64,000 nt of DNA from positions 9,157,398 to 9,221,397 of the forward strand of contig OY718808.1 of the NCBI GenBank assembly GCA_963070105.1, written 5' to 3'. Positions 61,001 to 64,000 of this stretch are shown here, piece by piece (within the stretch, counting starts at the first letter, position 1; each line of letters begins with the position of its first letter). A program made the translations under genes and the position numbers. Source of the stretch: Litomosoides sigmodontis. Lineage: Eukaryota > Nematoda > Chromadorea > Rhabditida > Onchocercidae. The notes beneath the pieces were generated by a model. That model made no database searches. It was given only the letters and a program-made list of their open reading frames with translations, and was not told where the DNA came from.

Positions 61001-64000
61001 AATTAGTTAACATTTAAAAGCTATACATTATTGTGGCAGTACGTTTCATATATAAGAAAGATTAGGTGATATCGAATTTTGATTAATCTAAATGTGAGGA
61101 AGTCTGTTGTGAATTTTTAAAAAAAAAGGATCGACTTCACTGGTCTGTGTTTTCTTTTAGTGCTTCATTTTGGAGATTATTAGTTGGAAGAAATGGCAAA
61201 TAATGAGTTTTGAATTATTCCATTTCAATTTCCTCTTGGCATACTTTGAAAGGAATAGTTATTTAAGAAGTGGCTGCATTATGATAAGAAGCTATTTGAA
61301 GAATGAGTTGCAGATCAGAAAGATGGGGACATGCGATCAATTTCTATCAGGATATGATGAGTAATCGTGATCAGTGCTGTACTTCACCGCCTAACTCACC
61401 AGTTAACCTAGGAACGCTTCATACATACCCCGCTTGTGGTGAGTTCATTTTTCGCTTGCTAAAATCATTAACTATGAGAATTACTGTAACAGCGTGAGTG
61501 TAGTAAGAAGTTAGCGCTCATTAGCAATTGGGGGGTGCGATATAGCTCAAGAAAATTATGAAGTTATAAGAAAGTTTCTAATTGAAAACTATGGACAAAT
61601 TACGTAGTATAAGAGAAGTGATTGAGAATGGAAGGCAGCGACCGAAGCTGTTGAAAGAATACTTCGACAGCTAGAAGCTGTGGGAGGAAACCTGGAACGG
61701 TCAAGTATCGAAATTCTAATTGAAAATAAATAATATTTTTGCTAAATGACATGTAAGATGAATAGTGAGTGTCAAATGAAAGGTAACAAACAGTTGCTGG
61801 CGATGGAAAGTTCATAGGTCGGCAAACTGGATGCATAAGAAGAAAACCCAGTTAATAATTTATTAAAATTCATTTCAGGCGCATCTTTGTCCGCTTGTGA
61901 TTCATCGTTAGATGATACCGACAATACGTGTACGATAGGTTCATTGAATGGAAGCCTAATGGGGTTGGTGATTTTATCACTTATCCGTTCTGTGACACAA
62001 TGCGAGGAGACATGTTAACGACTATTGTTAGGAAATGTTGAAGTCAAATGCATTTTATCACCATCAATCCTTAACAAACTGTGTTATTCATTTTTCGAAT
62101 TCGTCCTTATCACTGTCATCGAGTAATCAATTATTAGTTGTATGCTAAGCTTCACATGTTGTTTCGCGTTTGTGCTCGTTCGCATTGACGGCCGTCACTC
62201 AGGCAAGTAGGGATTGCCTTATGTAACTGTTCCTCTCCTTTGTTTCTATTAAGATGAGAGGTTATCACTGACAATTTCTATGTTGCAATTAATCAAATTC
62301 ACTTGGAAATGTGATTTTCGTCAAATGGTAAAGGCATATTTGCTATTGCTAACTTTTGCATTTAAAAAAATTTTTAGGATTTCTAGCGATTAATAACTGT
62401 GATGTTTTAGACAAAGTTTTTTCATTTAGCAGGAAAACGAAAACTAAAATAAATTCCATTTCCAATGCAACTAAATGGGAAACCGATGAATGGCATTGAT
62501 TAAGAAGTTAAATGAAACATAACGGAGAAATTGTTTGTATGAATAGCGAATGAATAGTTCTTTCTCCATTCGAATACATTAAACTTGGAAAAAAGTTCAG
62601 TTTAAATTGGAAACGGAGCTAATCAACAACAGGTGGCAAAAGTTTGGTAGCGCCTGTTAGCTTTTTCAACTCGTTGAACATAATTAGTAAAAGCATGTAG
62701 GAGTGGGATGAATCAATGATACATATCGAAGGAAACATTTGTTGCCAGTTATTCCTTCTAACGTCGTCGCAAATTATCTTAGGCCATTTCCGTTATTTGT
62801 AATTAGTTATGTTCAACAAGTTCCTCTCTGTAATTAATAAGCAAAAAAGAAGATTTAAAATTCTCTTAAAATTAACGTATTCCAATATGCCTGTCTTTCC
62901 CAGCCTCTATCACCTTAGCTTCTACCGGTGTCTTTTTCGCATTTACCTCTCTCGAGTAAGGAAACGGTACCAATTTAAAAAATTAATTATCAAATCTTAA
63001 GAAAAATATTTCCTTCTCGTATTAGGTCTTTTGCAAGATTTGTAAGTAATAAGAGGGAAACGTCAAAAAAGAACTGATTGTCATGCTGCGATATCTCTCA
63101 TCGAACTCTACTATTTTCCTATTCTTCCTTGGTTGTTCACTAATCTTCAACGCTTTCAATTAACACTTCATAACAGTTTCTTTACGATAATTTCAACTCC
63201 AAATTTCATCCTTTCCTAATTAAAATATCTGGCAGTTGACTGCTTAATTAGTTCATTTCAACCATTGTTTTCTACAACTTTCACGAAGAACTGAAGATGT
63301 GAAAAAGAAGTGCAAGATAATTATTTGATTGATTCCTATTTATTTTCATCCTTTGATTCTACTTGTTTAAATTTTCCGACTTTTCACATCGATCGGAGTA
63401 GTCTGCAGAGTACGGTAGCCTTGATGCATAGCTTGTTTCGTCGAAATTGCAACACTCATTAAGTAGCTTGGTGCTTATTGTATGGAATTTATTTCAATAC
63501 ACTTTTATTCACTGACCCATTTCAGTACTTTTTACCTTTCTAAGAAGGGGTGAATTATGTGGTTAATTTAACATTGAAAATATATGACAGTTGAAATTGG
63601 CTGGAAGAATTAAATGACTGTCCCGATAACCAACCTAAGGTTTTGGTGGAGTTGAAATCCTGACGGATAGTTTATATGGATAGATTTTCATCTTCTAAGT
63701 TTTAGAAATTTTAACATTCTTCTCTCTTGCTTTTTCAGGTCATTTCCATCGCTGACGAGAGTGTCTACAAAAAATCGAAGCTTACATGGAACAAATCCAC
63801 AATCTCGTGGTGAATCCTCACTCGAACTAGAAGCCGTTGCTGCAGTTCATGAGCTCTCATTCGCAGTAAAAACAATTTCGGTCTCCGAAATACTTCCTCG
63901 AACACCTGATCTAATTTTCGTCAATGTTACCACTGTTGAAGGTTGTGGATGGAAAATTTATGCTTCTGAATTATTTTCTACACTATTCCTACACTTAAAT
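58029..64000 (+). CDS. GSKIP-domain protein, 5' part (cut by the window edge)
   Basis: Exons 58029-58159, 59695-59838, 61362-61438, 61879-61963 and 63739 onward, all in phase, with introns of 0.4-1.8 kb. The first 140 residues are Ser/Cys-rich and unlike any domain I know (MNKMAADPSVYPKLSSASIG ... CCENSLPNSRCSANVLADC ... CCTSPPNSPVNL). The last exon begins the domain: ELEAVAAVHELSFAVKTISV, SEILPRTPDLIFVNVTT, matching the start of the GSK3B-interacting protein fold (PKA-RII and GSK3 anchoring in vertebrate GSKIP; also found in CLU/CLUH). An internal donor (GAAG|gttgtg at 63942) probably ends this exon, because the bases after it no longer match the domain. A cttgtatgttcag acceptor precedes the first exon. 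The 61362 acceptor is weak. Confidence 0.72.
60137..60218. repeat. 17-bp repeat and pyrimidine tract in an intron
   Basis: aaaacatttctctccgc occurs at 60137-60153 and 60160-60176, followed by a CT-rich run with tctctctg units to about 60218. It lies in intron 2 of the GSKIP-domain gene. Confidence 0.85.

Noticed and set aside
1..64000. CRISPR arrays, bacterial (endosymbiont) genes, rRNA or complete transposons
   Set aside because: No spaced direct-repeat array, no compact intronless gene run, no transposase-like ORF and no paired terminal repeats were seen.

Overview
The window is nuclear DNA of a nematode, most likely of the filarial/spirurid type. It is AT-rich. Genes are cut into many short exons (about 40-480 bp) by GT-AG introns. 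Start codons often lie a few bases after a good splice acceptor, as expected if a spliced leader is added. The gene set is nematode-like: DC-STAMP/RING sperm protein, ShKT repeats, 9-cysteine TGF-beta ligands. No rRNA, tRNA, CRISPR or bacterial operon was seen. Exon junctions were built by eye from reading frame, phase and family similarity. Five models close into a full frame with no conflict; the DC-STAMP gene and the two TGF-beta genes have stated weak points.

Layout. 1-8.98 kb has no gene I can support, only repeats. 8.99-19.48 kb, minus strand, holds a TGF-beta ligand (B, 19.48-18.06 kb), a SPE-42/SPE-49-type DC-STAMP + RING membrane protein (17.02-12.03 kb) and a second TGF-beta ligand (A, 10.68-8.99 kb). 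21.4-22.75 kb, plus strand, is the exosome ring subunit EXOSC6/Mtr3. 23.7-28.7 kb, plus, is a 659-residue CCCH + RWD-like + CHY zinc-finger protein, perhaps in an operon with EXOSC6. 31.2-38.05 kb, minus, is a 21-exon PHF14 orthologue (800 residues). 41.4-44.4 kb, plus, is an RDH13-like short-chain dehydrogenase (332 residues). 47.1-48.6 kb, plus, is a secreted protein with two ShKT domains. 49.5-53.6 kb, minus, is the autophagy PROPPIN ATG-18/WIPI (418 residues). 58.0-64.0 kb, plus, is the 5' part of a gene whose GSKIP-type domain begins just before the right edge.

The genes do not form one pathway. The most interesting points are: two related TGF-beta ligands bracketing a sperm-fusion-type gene, one with a decayed second copy of part of its own exon in the next intron; an ATG-18 whose phosphoinositide motif reads FTRG instead of FRRG; the CCCH/RWD/CHY combination; a 101-bp perfect direct repeat; and a hairpin cluster in an intron.
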